From Apostichopus japonicus (lineage: Eukaryota > Echinodermata > Holothuroidea > Aspidochirotida > Stichopodidae): a stretch of DNA of 64,000 bases. A model generated the notes under the pieces. The model was not told where the DNA came from. It ran no database searches and was given only the letters and a program-made list of their open reading frames with translations. Positions 36,451-48,059 of the stretch are shown here, one piece after another (position 1 is the stretch's first letter; the number at the start of each line of letters is the position of its first letter). Location of the stretch: assembly GCF_037975245.1 (NCBI RefSeq), contig NC_092576.1, positions 22,135,611 through 22,199,610 on the forward strand. The letters run 5' to 3'. A program made the position numbers and the translations under genes.

Positions 36451-37958
36451 CTGAAAAATAAAAAGGCAATAAACTATCAAACACTTATATATAATTTTAA
36501 TTAGCATAGTAATGAGATAATGTTGGTGATGTATCAATGATGCTAATGGTGATGTTGATAGCGGCTATAAAGATTTAATGATGATAATCATTCAATAATG
36601 ATGACCATCACGATTGCGATATTAGATTATTTTTGTGTGAGTCAGAGCCACTATGAAAATGATAAATCTGGCAGGGGAAATATATAATTCCCTCAACTTA
36701 AGGTCAATAATTGTATTGTGGTGCAGCGTGAACACACCTTAATAGTTACTTGGGTTCTGTGGACGAAACAACAGGTTCATAGCAAAGTTTCTACACGAAC
36801 AATAACATCATGTGTTTCATGATATGATAAGTTTATTGTCAAATGAATGGCCTTTACTAGCCGATTGATCTAATTGTACCAATTACCAGTCCAAAGCTAA
36901 GAAAACACAGTTTCCCTGTTACGATTCCATCCTCAAAATCAGAATTAAAGAAGCAAATATTCTTTACACATCAGCCTAAATTATGGTCAGTTTTGTTGAG
37001 AATTCTTGTTACAAAAAAGCTTTAGATGAAGGTAGTGAATTACTAAAAGCAGTCATCACTGATGATGTAAACAATGAATATTCCGTTTATTTAAAATCAC
37101 TGTTATGTTTGCAAGATATTATAAATCAAGCTCTGGAAGAGGAACCAAGCTCCGAGTTGTCTCAACCTCAGTATTGTATGTGTCACGAATGAGAGAAATT
37201 TACCTGAACTAAATTGAAAATTATAAAATTTGAAAAGTACAATGAACTAAATTCATTATTAAAATCTTTAGTTCATTATGTCTCTACTTCTTTGCTTGAA
37301 CATTATCAATGCAGTACTGTTGTGCTCTGCATTGTTTGAGTTTCCACAGGTGTGACTCTGTTAGTGTTATATGATATAGGTAAGACCAAAATCAATTCAT
37401 CCAAGACCTAAGTTTACTTAAACTTTGTTATGTGTCCAATGAGCTTTCACGTTAAGTTCTTTAATCCCTGTTTTGTTGGAATATCTGCACTGCTATGAAT
37501 TAAACGGGTTTGAATGTATTGAGTAATGCCAGCTGTGAACTGAAACACCTCCAATCCGACAATCCGACAATCCCAATTGACAATAACCCATATGCGTGGG
37601 ATGATTGGTAGGTGAAAAAGGACGCCAAGTCAGTTTGACTGTATTTTCTTTTAACTTTTAAACTGGGAAATTATCATCTTCAAACAGATTAGAATTACCA
37701 ATGCATGACAAAAGCACTTGCCCCTGCCTAAATGCACCTGCATCGATAAAAGTGCTAAAAACTTTTGTGCCGATTTTTGTGTATGTCGAAAGTGAAAGAC
37801 ACCGTGTTGAGAAGAAAACCAGCAACAGGATCATATTCTATTAAGATATTCAATGTTGTTTTCAACATTTGTGAACACAGCCCTTCGGTTAAAAGAACAA
37901 ACATTATAACAAATTGTAACACACTGCCAACACAACATTGTTTTAGCCTGATGTTGTC
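36451..37958. other. Non-coding stretch, nothing recognised
   Basis: A 69-codon plus-strand frame at 36983-37192 (MVSFVENSCYKKAL...) has ordinary amino-acid composition but no recognised domain and no clear splice sites. It may be residue of an old coding sequence. ATGATG-rich words occur near 36530-36610. Confidence 0.35.
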
Positions 37959-37959
37959 A

Positions 37960-38640
37960 TAGTATACGTGGATCCAATATATACGAGATGCTATTCAGGA
38001 TCCACTATACAGCATCCACTTTAAACAATCTACTTTGCAAGATCCTCTATGACGATTCAAAAACCTGATACACTATACAGGATCATATATGTAATAATCA
38101 CTATCCACTATGCAATATGCGCGATCCATTATTAACGATCCACTATGCACGATCCATTATTAACGCAAGATGCACTATGCAAGATGTACTATGTCGGATC
38201 CGCTATGCTGGATCCACTATGCTGGATCAAATATGCAGGATTCACTACATTTCATCCACTATGCTAGATCCACTATGCAAGATCCACTATATATGATCTT
38301 ATTTCCTAAACAAGATTCAATATGTACGATCCACTACAGATGACCCAATTACATATAGGATCAACTATGTATGATTCACTTTACATGGTCACTACACTGG
38401 ATCTACTATACGTGATGCACTATGCGTAATCCACAATATCGATACGTTATGCTGGATTTCTAAATTGACCACTTTAAACGATCAGCTATACATGGTCCAC
38501 TATGCACCATTCGCTATGTAGGATCCGATATGCAGGATCCGACATGTATGATCCACTACACATGATCTGCTATACACGATCCAATGTACAGTATCCACTA
38601 TGCAGTATCCAGTTTTCACGATAAACTATAAAGGATCGAC
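37960..38640. repeat. GATCCACTATGCA minisatellite, degenerate
   Basis: Some 680 bp of loosely tandem 14-16 bp units of the form GATCCACTATGCAG/ACGATCCACTATG, with many substitutions and short insertions. BamHI-like GGATCC words recur. No higher-order period is evident by eye. Confidence 0.85.
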
Positions 38641-41164
38641 ATGTTTACGTTCTTGACGATATTTGCAACGGGAAAGTAAAACTGTGATATCTTTTAAATA
38701 ATAACAATTAGTTTATCTGGTAATACCGTTCATTAACATTATCTCATGGTTAAATATACCGACTATATTTGGGTGGACTTAGTCTTGGCCAAGTCGTTTG
38801 TAATACTCTTTTTCTCGCGTGCAAACTGTGCATGCCTCAGAGTCCGTTTCTGTCTACCACGAATGTGCTTGCCTATTGTATTTTACATGGCCGGGGATCT
38901 GTCCGATATAAATGTCTTGGACATTTCTCCAAAGAGGGGCGTGAACTTATGCAAACCAGAAAATCTGTATTTATATTATTGTTACGAAATCGTATGTCAT
39001 GTGAAATCATGTTTCTTTCACAGCAATAAGCGTCTCGCAGTGTCCAACCAATCTAAGGCCAAGTGATTGTTCACAGCGGAAAGCAGGGCTTGAATAAACA
39101 TTTTTTGGGGGAAGGTTAACTAAAATGTTAATTGATTTTCATGTTAAATAAGATCACTAAAACATTTAAGTAAAATTTACTCAACTGCTGTGTTGTAAAG
39201 TTGTACATGATCAGCATGTAACGCAACTACAAAATTACCATGTAAACTTTTGCAAGCGATTTCTAGCACCCATTCTGTAAGCGTTTTACATATGTTTTAG
39301 TTTAATTATGAAAAGCAGCTTGATGCACTTTTGTTTATTAAGTCGATCACAACAGAAAGGCACATTTAAGAGACATCAACAAGGAATGACAACACAAATA
39401 ATTCAGAATATTTGATGAATCCAGCCTTTTATTTCAACACTTAAGAGGGCATCCTGTACATCTACAATGATGCATGAATAGTAAACTACAGCCATGATAT
39501 TTTAACTTTTGTTTCCAGTTATGGATTAAAGTTTGCATCATATACATTAGGCGGTCGCAACCATATTGATAGCATACTTCCAAACGGTTGAAATCTTTCA
39601 GCAATGTAAATCTCACTTTAACCAATAATAAAAATAAAACAAATTACAAAAAAACTCAAACAAAAGTTAATAACAAAAACATGAACACATCTTAAAGGTG
39701 CATGCTAACGAACATTTAAATGATTTATTATTTTAGTTTCTGAGATGCATGTACGAAAAGCATTTGGTCGACTCAGGAATTTTCAACCAACTCCCTCGAC
39801 ATGTAGTAAGATATTTGAAAGCTCACCAAAATTAACATAATCAACTGTCTGATTGTAAAATTTGACAAAGATACAACTCTACCTTCAGCATTAGGTAAAA
39901 TTTCTTGCATAGATACATAAAAGTATCTGTTCATAGTTACTTTAGGTTCAATTACAAAGCATCAACCCATGAACATTCCAAGAAAACATAATCTTCTATG
40001 TCATTTGAGCTTTGCAGCTTAAACATGCTGGTATATAATTGAACACTGTAGTACTGTTTCAACAAGTTTAACTTACTATCAGCTCTTTGACAGGATTATG
40101 ATGTAATACTATTTAGCACAATGGATCAATACTTATACATCCTCAAGTAAGAGGAAGGATCTTGAATATTTGGTGGTAGCCAGTTAACACTAAAACTATT
40201 TTGCCTTCACTTTTCACATCAATACCCCACCTCTTCAACGTTTATAGTAAATATAACTTTACAGCTAACATTAATTCATAATCAAATGTTGGCCATGAAG
40301 ACAATTACAAAGATAAAACTTTTCCTGTAGTCACCCATTCATAAGCAGTATTTTCATAATCTGCTACAGATAATAGTTTAATTTCAATTAAGAGTCAACA
40401 ATCAACCAGTACCAAATAAAGAATGAAATGAACCGATATCATCTTCTTGAAAGACAATGGAACAACAGTGAACTTGTGACATGAAACATATTTGCATTAA
40501 ACTGACCATTAGCATTCTTGAATGCTATGACACTATATCAATTTCATGTTACTGTTTGTGTATCATTTTTTTTTTAAAGTACAATGTTAAACACACAATC
40601 ATCACATTGTATGGATATATTATTGTACTGCTGAGTATTAAGCACAATATCTCTAAACACTCTTACAATAACAACAATCCCTCAAGTCATCCGATGTGAC
40701 GGATATGAAAATGTTGTGACAAAGAAAAAACTCTTCCTAAAGTCAATTTAAACAAGCAACAACTTTAGATACACAATTGATTTGTTCATTATTAGTTTAA
40801 TTCGAATTAGCATGCAAACCAATCAAACCAAGTAGTGTAATGAACCAACTGATCACCAAATATTTATTAAATGTCATGTATAGCTACTTGGAAATTGCCT
40901 GCTTAAGTTTTTCACATTAAGCATCTAGTGTGCCAACTGCATACAGCTACAGCTTAATTTAAATTTAACCCTTAAGTACAGGTAGGCATGGTGGCAACCA
41001 CATTAACATATATCTGGCTTGCTTCGATTTTCAAAGTGGTAAACATTCAAAATTGTTAACTCTTTGTAAACTCATGAGATGATAATGCAATCTTGGGGGG
41101 GGGGGGTGTTTCTTTTAATGTAATTTAGAATATAAGAATGACTTAGAATATTTTGTACTGGAAC
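38641..41164. other. AT-rich stretch with unexplained short frames
   Basis: Two overlapping plus-strand frames (38746-39066 and 38769-39029) lie in GC-richer DNA. The second contains a Cys/His-bearing run (YKCLGHFSKEGRELM) that might be decayed coding sequence, but no family is recognised. An AATAAA on the minus strand near 39433, ahead of AT-rich sequence, could be a polyadenylation signal for a minus-strand transcript. Confidence 0.25.
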
Positions 41165-41188
41165 ATATATATATATATATATATATAT
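41165..41188. repeat. (AT)n microsatellite
   Basis: Twelve AT dinucleotides preceded by GAAC and followed by GGACATG. Confidence 0.95.
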
Positions 41189-42423
41189 GGACATGCGAGA
41201 AGTTCAGAATTTCATGTCACATGACTTTTATGCAATTTGAGCTCATTCTGTATGCAAATATGCAATGTAGGTCCCAACATGGCATCTCTTCTGTCTATGA
41301 GCAGTTAACTAGAACTCAATGAATTGGATTGTCATCTGGTTTTGTGTTAGTTTATGATTTTTCTATAACATTTCCTTTCTACTGATACCAATAGTAGTGA
41401 AATTGGATAAACAATGGCAGAGATATGAGTTGTTTTTCTTTCTTTCAGGAGAGTGTAGTCAGTGTATGTATAGTATGTATATATTCAGTACTGTTATCAG
41501 GAATTTGATGGATATTGACAAATATAATAGGAATTTTGGGGAAATCATAGTCATCATTTCTGCCACACTAAATAGACCTATGCTCTTCAATCTTTGTAAT
41601 GAAGCTTCTTCAGAGAGATTAATGAGGCTGCTGGGCTGATCTAAATTTCAGTTGATTTTTAGAAAGAATGAATAGGTCAAAGGTGAAATTCCTAAGCATT
41701 TTAAACGTAAACAAACTTACAAATGAATTGTTCTGAAAAATGTTAAATATAAACCTCAACGCCCCCCCTCAATCATTGGTAAGATCGTTTTCTGGGCTTC
41801 ATTTTGGTTCTTAAACAGAGTATGCAAGATAAAGTATTGGGAAGATACAATGCTTTAGAAACGATCACTCCAACTCTCTACAATTGCATACACTGCTATG
41901 ATAAGGGCTAGATCACTACCATATTATACCCTTAGTTAGGTCTTTCGGTATCACCAATCCACATCAGCCTTAGTCTACTTGCTACCTGCTAAAATGGCAA
42001 ATCAGTTATTATAAATTGCATCACATGAATACGTTTGCTCTAAAAACAATGGTATAAGCGTTAGGATAGGCCAATGCTCAAGCCCTGTTTAAAATATACT
42101 GCCTAGTATAGCCTAAGTATAAGCCCTACTATGTAAAAAGGACTAGAAGGATACATTTAGCTAGGATTAGGCGTAACTGAACTAACGAACGAATAAAATA
42201 CACTAAGTAACAATATAAATCATACGTTCGTCCGTGATTCTCTGACAAGTATGAGTTGACCATGACAAACAGCAGCTAGCCTATTATATAACTTAATGTA
42301 TAACTTTAACATTAGGTCTACGTAACGCAAGCGAATCAAAATCAGTCTTCTATTTAATTTAGTCGTGAGTCTAGAAGCATTTCTCAGTATTGTCACGTTC
42401 AATTACAGAATAACTAAACTTAC
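41189..42423. other. Non-coding stretch, nothing recognised
   Basis: An 80-codon frame at 41397-41639 has no domain. Words such as GCCTAG and TAGGCCTA recur, as elsewhere in the window, without clear repeat units. Confidence 0.35.
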
Positions 42424-42601
42424 ATTGGAATTTGTCAATCAACTCTTCAAGGCCCCAGTCCTTTAACGTGATTTTCCATGCCAATGTAGCTCGAGTGCTC
42501 GCGAACTGAATGTGGCTTGCGCGTATATGGCCGTGGATGATTAGTTCATTTAGTAACGATAAAATACTTAACTTGACAAACTGGTACAAGTTAGGTTGCA
42601 T
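42424..42601 (-). CDS. Possible first exon of a minus-strand transcript (SAM-like or untranslated)
   Basis: A strong donor CAAATTCCAAT/GTAAGTTT on the minus strand ends an open frame that begins at ATG 42601. Its last residues, ITLKDWGLEELIDKFQ, resemble the first helices of a SAM domain (W-x-L-x-x-WGLEELI-x-x-F). The rest of such a domain was not found downstream. Alternatively this is the 5' untranslated first exon of the NLR gene: its donor could join the acceptor at 36450, and in that case the SAM-like frame stops before the NLR ATG's exon ends, so it would not be translated into the NLR. The sequence around 42480-42530 has several CpGs, compatible with a promoter-proximal exon. Only the donor is solid. 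Confidence 0.3.
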
Positions 42602-43199
42602 GATCTAATTATTCATCCGTTGAATAACACTTTAGCAAAAGTTACTTGTAATCATTTAAATTACTAAGTGGACTTTTACTACAGTTTTCGGCAATCCTCC
42701 ATCGTATGCATACGTATACTTTGACTGAATGTTGTGTAGTATTTACAAAATGCCTTTTTTTTACAACCCGTGATTTACATAACATTATTTTACATATAGT
42801 TTTCTTTGTGTAGGCTGTACATTCTAGGTTCGTAACAAGACTAGGGTGGAATATGAATTCATAAACCATGTGAGAATCCGCCCTTTAGTAGCACGGACGT
42901 TCACTGATGGACACTGGCCGTCTCTGCACCATTCAAGGTTATTAGTTTGGAAAGTGAGCTTGTATATTACGTAACTATTTCCCTCTCAAGTAGTGTGATT
43001 CACCTTAGCCATGCACGCAAATTAAACATAATTTTTACGTTTGATGATTGTTTTAATATTTTAAGAGCCTTAGCTGGATCATTTATACCATATTTAGTGG
43101 TCGAATTAACCAATTTGATGCAGTATTCATCAAAATAGGTCAGTTTGAGAAGTTTAATTCTGATCTGAACGTTCAAATTGTGCCGATCTCTCAGCGTGC
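42602..43199. other. Spacer between divergent candidate first exons
   Basis: The minus-strand candidate exon ending at 42601 and the plus-strand candidate exon at about 43.2-43.4 kb point away from each other. This 600-bp spacer could therefore contain a shared promoter. No TATA box or other element is convincing. Confidence 0.25.
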
Positions 43200-43411
43200 A
43201 CCCTCCCTAGAAGAAAAACCCGCGTATTTCAGTTCCGGCGCGACCAGCGAAGCCCGGCGATCGTGAATCTGATGCACTACAGCGTTGTAAACACTTTGCC
43301 TTGGTCTAAAGATTTGGTCGATATCAAGTTAAAATTAGAATTAAATGCCCTTATTTGTGTCTCGGCCCTTTGATCAAGTAGAATGGTACAGAAAAGACTT
43401 TGATTGAAGAG
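43200..43411 (+). promoter_or_regulatory. CpG-richer segment, possible promoter and first exon
   Basis: In otherwise CpG-poor DNA, 43215-43275 holds a cluster (CCCGCG, TTCCGGCGCGACC, CGAAGCCCGGCGATCG). It is followed by a good donor, TTGAAGAG/GTGAGTAC, with the exon ending at 43411. Downstream plus-strand acceptors occur at 45581 (TTTCGTTTCAG) and 47111 (TTTTTCTTGTAG). The frames after any ATG here are very short, so the exon would be untranslated or belong to a non-coding RNA. Evidence is base composition plus splice sites only. Confidence 0.3.
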
Positions 43412-44130
43412 GTGAGTACTACGCTATGTAGCCTACAACTTCTAGTTAGAACTATGCTACGCTATCTAGCCTAGGCCACAGTCACTCGTAACGTTATGTA
43501 GGTGTATAGTATATAAACACGGAGATTATATACTATACACCAGTGGCGGAGAAACAGGGGGGTTGGGGGGGGGGGGTTTAACCCCCCAGTTTTTGAAGAG
43601 GGGGGTTGGCCCACACAATCAACCCCCCCTAGTTTTTGCCAGTATTGTTCTGTTATAGCCTATGTTATGTACTCCAAATGGCATAATAAATCAAATTATT
43701 AAATTTGAAATTGTTAAAGTCATTTCAACCTTTTACCTGGTAGGCTACATCAACAATTAACGACCGAAAACCGAGTTAGAATTGACCCACACATTATTTC
43801 TAGCCCCTTTCCCCAACCTTGCGCATTGGAACTTGTAGCTCATATCGCTAACTTCACCCCACAACAGACATACACAAAATAAAGTTTTGTTGCTGTTGAA
43901 TAGCTTTGGAACTGTATACACTTGCCAACTTCAACGAGGTGAAGGAAGGAAAAGAAAAAGAAGAAAGAGAGAAAAGGAGAAAAGGATGGAGTAGAAAATA
44001 CGGCAAGAAAACGGGAAGAGAAAGAGGAACAGTGACAAAATTATTCGAATTTGTAAAGCAAACAGAAGATATCACATCATATCAGTGAGCATGAAAATGG
44101 CGCCGGTTCCACGATAAACAGCCTCCAAAC

Positions 44131-44688
44131 CATGGGCGCAGATCCTGGTGAGGACAGCGGGACGCGTCCCCACCAACTTTTTCAGTAGTGGGGACATGAT
44201 ATACCGTGTCCCCACCAATTTGTCTTGACCAATAGCTGCATTTCAAGTTCCCCTGTATTAAACTTTGGCGCAGTTTGATCCCGCATTGTGCAAATGACAT
44301 GCAGCAGTTCTCATTTTATTGTATTTTATCCATAGTTGTTAAATATAGGACGGAAATTGCATTTGCGGCAGTCTATATTTGTTTTCTGAAAGAGGACCCC
44401 AGACCCATCGTATATACAAAAGTCTACTTGGATTATTTGTCCCCTGATTTTCTTTCTGCAGACGCCCATGTATTTCTCCAAACTAAATTTCTAGGCCATG
44501 AGATCTAAAACTTAAGGAGATTTAGGAGCATCATTAGGTCTGGGAAGTGTTATTTCCGGCGATCTGGGAGGTATATTTGCCCCAAAAAATCGTACGCTAC
44601 GCGCGAACCCATGGTCGCGCTCCGCTTAGATAGTGTCATAGAACAGACACGCGTCACCACCATTATCCAAGACTGATCTACGCCCATG
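44131..44688. mobile_element. Second small hAT-like element nested in the first
   Basis: It begins CATGGGCGCAGATC at 44131 and ends GATCTACGCCCATG at 44688, inverted repeats with one mismatch in 14. Flanks are CTCCAAAC (44123-44130) and CTCAAAAC (44689-44696), a 7-of-8 matching target duplication. It has no coding content. Confidence 0.75.
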
Positions 44689-45415
44689 CTCAAAACTGTC
44701 GATGTGTGTAGTGTTCGGTTTCGGAAATATCTGGTATATTTTTATTTCCTTCAACGAAATTTTTTAGTAGCCGTCTGAATTTTCGAAAATTCCCTAACCA
44801 ACATTGTTCATCATACTTCATCATACTCGTGCAATTTTGACCAGTCTGTTAGGGTTTGAAGGAGGTTTTTCTATATCGGTTGTCCATAGATGATATTTTG
44901 TGCAACATTATGGGTATGTTTTGAAGTGAATTTATTGACGAGAATTGAGAATTTTCAAATTCTGAACAGTGTGGGCCGCGATGAAGAATCACCTACAAAA
45001 GCAATGATCCACAGGATATGTGATGAAGTCGAACATGATGTGTGACTGGTGACAATCTTCTAAAAGGTTATAGATGAGTAAAAAAGTATTTGGAAAAAAA
45101 CTTGGTTCTCAGGCAAAAGTGTACATATGGTTGGTCTGTTTCAAGCCCGAGAAGTGCCATTTCCGGTGATCTGGGGGTACCAAAACCAGAAATTTGCTTG
45201 TACGCTGCGCGCCAACCAATGGTGGCGCTCCGCTTGGATAGTAATACGCGCCTCCCGGGTTAGAAAATCCTACATACGCCCCTGGTTAAATGCAGCTTTT
45301 CAAGGCCTGGGCAGTGCCATTTACTGCAGTCTGGGAGGCAATATTTGCCAAAAAATTCTTGTGCACTTCGTGCCAACTTATGGTGCTTATGGTGCTCCAC
45401 TTAGATAGTGAGCCA
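44540..45415. repeat. Three diverged copies of an about 100-bp GC-richer unit
   Basis: Units reading GGGAAGTG(C/T)(C/T)ATTTCCGGCGATCTGGGAGG, then a TTTGCC..AAAAATC part, then GTACGCTACGCGCCAACC-ATGGTCGCGCTCCGCTTAGATAGT. They lie at about 44540-44640, 45150-45242 and 45300-45412. The first is inside the nested element and the others lie outside it, so the family predates or hitchhikes with both. Between copies 1 and 2 lies the inverted copy (44780-45060) of the 15.2-kb dispersed repeat. Confidence 0.75.
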
Positions 45416-45501
45416 GCAGTTATGACTTTTTATTTCATCAATGGCCTGCAACCCCCCCCCCCCCCCACTTCTGACAAGAAATCTCCGCCACTGCTATACA
45501 C

Positions 45502-47111
45502 TTACATAACGTTACGAGTGCCTGTGGCCAAGGCTTGCCCTGTATCACATTCACATCACTCCAATCCTTGTTTCGTTTCAGGTTTGACAAACTTACTAAT
45601 ACTAGGCGAAGCATAATCGGAACGTTAGTTAAGATTATCTAAAATGTTAGGCCTAAACGATTCAAATGCTAAGGAAGCTTAGATATAGGCTAGGTTCTAT
45701 GCCTTTGTTTATGTTTTGCATCCGCGAAATTTGTAGCCATGCGCATCACAGTATTTTTTTGGGGTGTATTATAGCATAGGCCTAGCCTAATACTAATAGT
45801 AATACTACTGAGAACACTAGCCGAGGCCTACTTGTAGTTGTATTGCAATAACTACAGTACAAGCTTAGTCTAGAACTACAAGTAGTGTGAATGAGTTAAA
45901 CAATGTTTGGACAAGTTTATACTTTAAGCATTAGGCCTATAATCGGTTCTGATCTTTTGTGCCTTCAGGTTTTTTCTCTGCCATAGGGTTATTGATGTGT
46001 ATTTGACTGTCCCTCCTGATGCTTTCTTTTCTACTATTATTAGTTTATTACAAGTTATACAAAAATGTAACTTATCTAAACTTACGAGGCTAGGCCGGGT
46101 CTTACTAGCTGTGACCTAGCCAAGGTGGAGCCTAATTAAAATCAGTATTCACTTAAAATCCGGTACTTTCCAAAATTTGTTCTCAGTTATTATCAATGAA
46201 CAATCAAGGTGACTGATGTCTAGAGCTGAGGTAAATTGACCAAAGGTGACCATATTTGAATATCTGGCATATATAGGGCCAATGCCATTTTGATGCATGC
46301 ACAAAATGAGTGCATCCATCCTAGTAAACTCTAGGCTCTGACTAGGCTTAGCCTAGTTCCATGTGCCAGGTCAGTTTTTAGTCTTTATGGCTTGTAAGAC
46401 CGGTTGTATAGACCTACAGGAAAAAAGCACTTTGCTTATCATAAGAGTTTCAAGTTGGGCTGACATATTTTTTACCTAACGATAATTAGTAGTTGTTCTG
46501 AAGCCACATTGCAGATAAACTCATTGTTCTGTTTAATAACAAAATACCAAGATCTCTCGCTTTATGGCAAGAGGCAAAATTCTCAAGAGTAAACAGCCAC
46601 CAACAAGTTTTTAACAAATGAGCTAAATGATCAATTTACAGGAGTGACTACCACTGCACTCTATTGTACCGTATATATAATTTTAAATTTTGGGCTCAAA
46701 TCCCTTTCAATTAATGCATGACGTCGCACACTCCGCCTCTCCATTCTCCACTTTTGAAAAAGGATTGTATCTTGTGACCATAATGCAGCAGGACAGTTCG
46801 ATTGCAAGGGGGGGGGGGGATATTTCAATGAAAACATGGGCAATGTATTGTTATCTCTGGTAGGGTCAAATAGAACCCATTCATTAATGAGACACCATAT
46901 TGACTTTTACTTTTCACATGGCACAGTTGAGAACTATACAGTTGGCACAGTTGAGTTGAGTACCACAAAAATCTTCAGACAAATCATTACAACCCCACCC
47001 CTACCAGCCTAATTGAATTGGGCCCACACAAAAGAAAACTTTGAAACTAAAAGCCAAGTCACAGATTATGATCTTTACCCACTGTTCATTTATTGCTTGT
47101 TTTTCTTGTAG
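45502..47111. other. Non-coding stretch, dispersed repeat copy
   Basis: GACCATATTTGAATATCTGGCATAT at about 46249 repeats a segment at 17831. A possible plus-strand acceptor TTTCGTTTCAG ends at 45581. Otherwise TAGGCCTA-rich, with no exon supported. Confidence 0.35.
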
Positions 47112-47208
47112 AACTAACTGTTGGCCTTGAGAGGAATAGAGGAGAAAGTAAAAAAGGAGCAAAGCTAAGCAAATCCAGAAACAAAGTAGACGCTCCGCTT
47201 CTGAAGAA
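47112..47208 (+). CDS. Candidate internal exon of an unidentified plus-strand transcript
   Basis: A 97-nt segment lies between TGTTTTTCTTGTAG (ending 47111) and GAAGAA/GTGAGT (exon end 47208). One frame is open through it, giving a Lys/Ser/Arg-rich peptide (LERNRGESKKGAKLSKSRNK). Both splice sites are strong, and the segment lies downstream of the CpG-richer candidate first exon. No domain is recognised and the peptide is too short to test. It may be a non-coding RNA exon or chance. Confidence 0.3.
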
Positions 47209-47379
47209 GTGAGTTGTGACAGAAAAGTTCTGTTATGGATGGCAGAAAACTACTTGGAAAATGTCCTGTCGTTCTCCATTTCCCGGTAGTAGCCAGAGCT
47301 TGAAAGGCTAACAAAGTGGTTGGAAGGCTTCAACTACCAGCGCATAAACTGCCTGACAAAAGTACAGGTGATGGCACTC

Positions 47380-47600
47380 CTTCAAATATAAGGTGCAGAT
47401 GTAATGTTAAAAAACAAAACAACATTGAGGATAAACTTTTGGATGGGTTTATGGAGTCGAGGAAACTAATATTTGCATGTGACCCATTTGATTGAGACAA
47501 TGAAGATAGTACCTACCATCTCGTGCAGTGTGAGGATCATGGCTTTCATTTTATTTGCCAGCAGTCAACCGCCAACACCTTCCTTTCTTCTTAAGTTTAA
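47380..47600 (+). pseudogene. Possible degraded coding sequence
   Basis: In one frame RCRCNVKKQNNIEDKLLDGF and then ESRKLIFACDPFD run to a stop near 47494. Shifting frame restores an ordinary-looking stretch (DNEDSTYHLVQCEDHGFHFI). Cys/His content suggests a decayed zinc-binding protein or transposon ORF, but I do not recognise the family. Confidence 0.25.
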
Positions 47601-47865
47601 ATACCCTAAGAATAGGCTGCTTTAGTGTTATTGGATTATACAACTATTGGCAGGACTATCCAACAAATAGTCTAATATAAAATTCGAATGTTGTTTGCAT
47701 AAGGAGACTGTTATGTGTGAGAGCTTTGAGGCAGCACAAACCACATGGTCACATGCTTTTCGTTTTTGCAGTCAATCGCTGAATACTGTATCATTGTGAA
47801 GTAGGTCTGGTTGCCCTTTTTGGTTCCTTGCTGAAAGCAAAGGAACCTATGTATTCAGGTTGGCG

Positions 47866-47882
47866 TGTGTGTGTGTGTGTGT

Positions 47883-47914
<32 letters not shown>
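47866..47914. repeat. (GT)n microsatellite
   Basis: About 24 GT dinucleotides with a single GTAT interruption. Confidence 0.97.
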
Positions 47915-47915
<1 letters not shown>

Positions 47916-48059
47916 ACGCTTAAGCTTGTATGCACGATAACTCAACAAGGGATTGACTGATCATGATCAAACTTGGTGGGTGGGTGGCCCATAGTGAGTA
48001 GATGAACCCTATTGTTTTTGGTGCCCACAAAGGTCACCAAAGGTCAGTTATGGTCCAAA

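Larger units (their letters stand above)
43541..45493. mobile_element. hAT-like non-autonomous transposon with perfect 8-bp target duplication
   Basis: The element starts CAGTGGCGGAGA at 43541 and ends TCTCCGCCACTG at 45493, a perfect 12-bp inverted repeat of the CAGTGGCGGA type characteristic of many hAT elements. The 8 bases outside are identical (CTATACAC at 43533-43540 and 45494-45501), the duplication size expected for hAT. G- and C-tracts lie just inside both ends. At 1953 bp it encodes no transposase. It contains a second nested element, three copies of a GC-richer unit and a copy of the dispersed repeat seen at 15.2 kb. Frames at 43854-44088 and 45127-45616 have no recognised domain. 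Confidence 0.9.
43466..45545. repeat. Palindrome interrupted by a hAT-like insertion
   Basis: GGCCACAG-CACTCGTAACGTTATGTA(G/A)GTGTATAG at about 43473-43510 is matched by its inverse at about 45494-45535. GGTGTATAGTATATA / TATATACTATACACC form the inner stem around 43501-43541. Without the hAT-like insertion this would be a single hairpin with arms of about 50 bp. The arm lengths are approximate. Confidence 0.7.
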
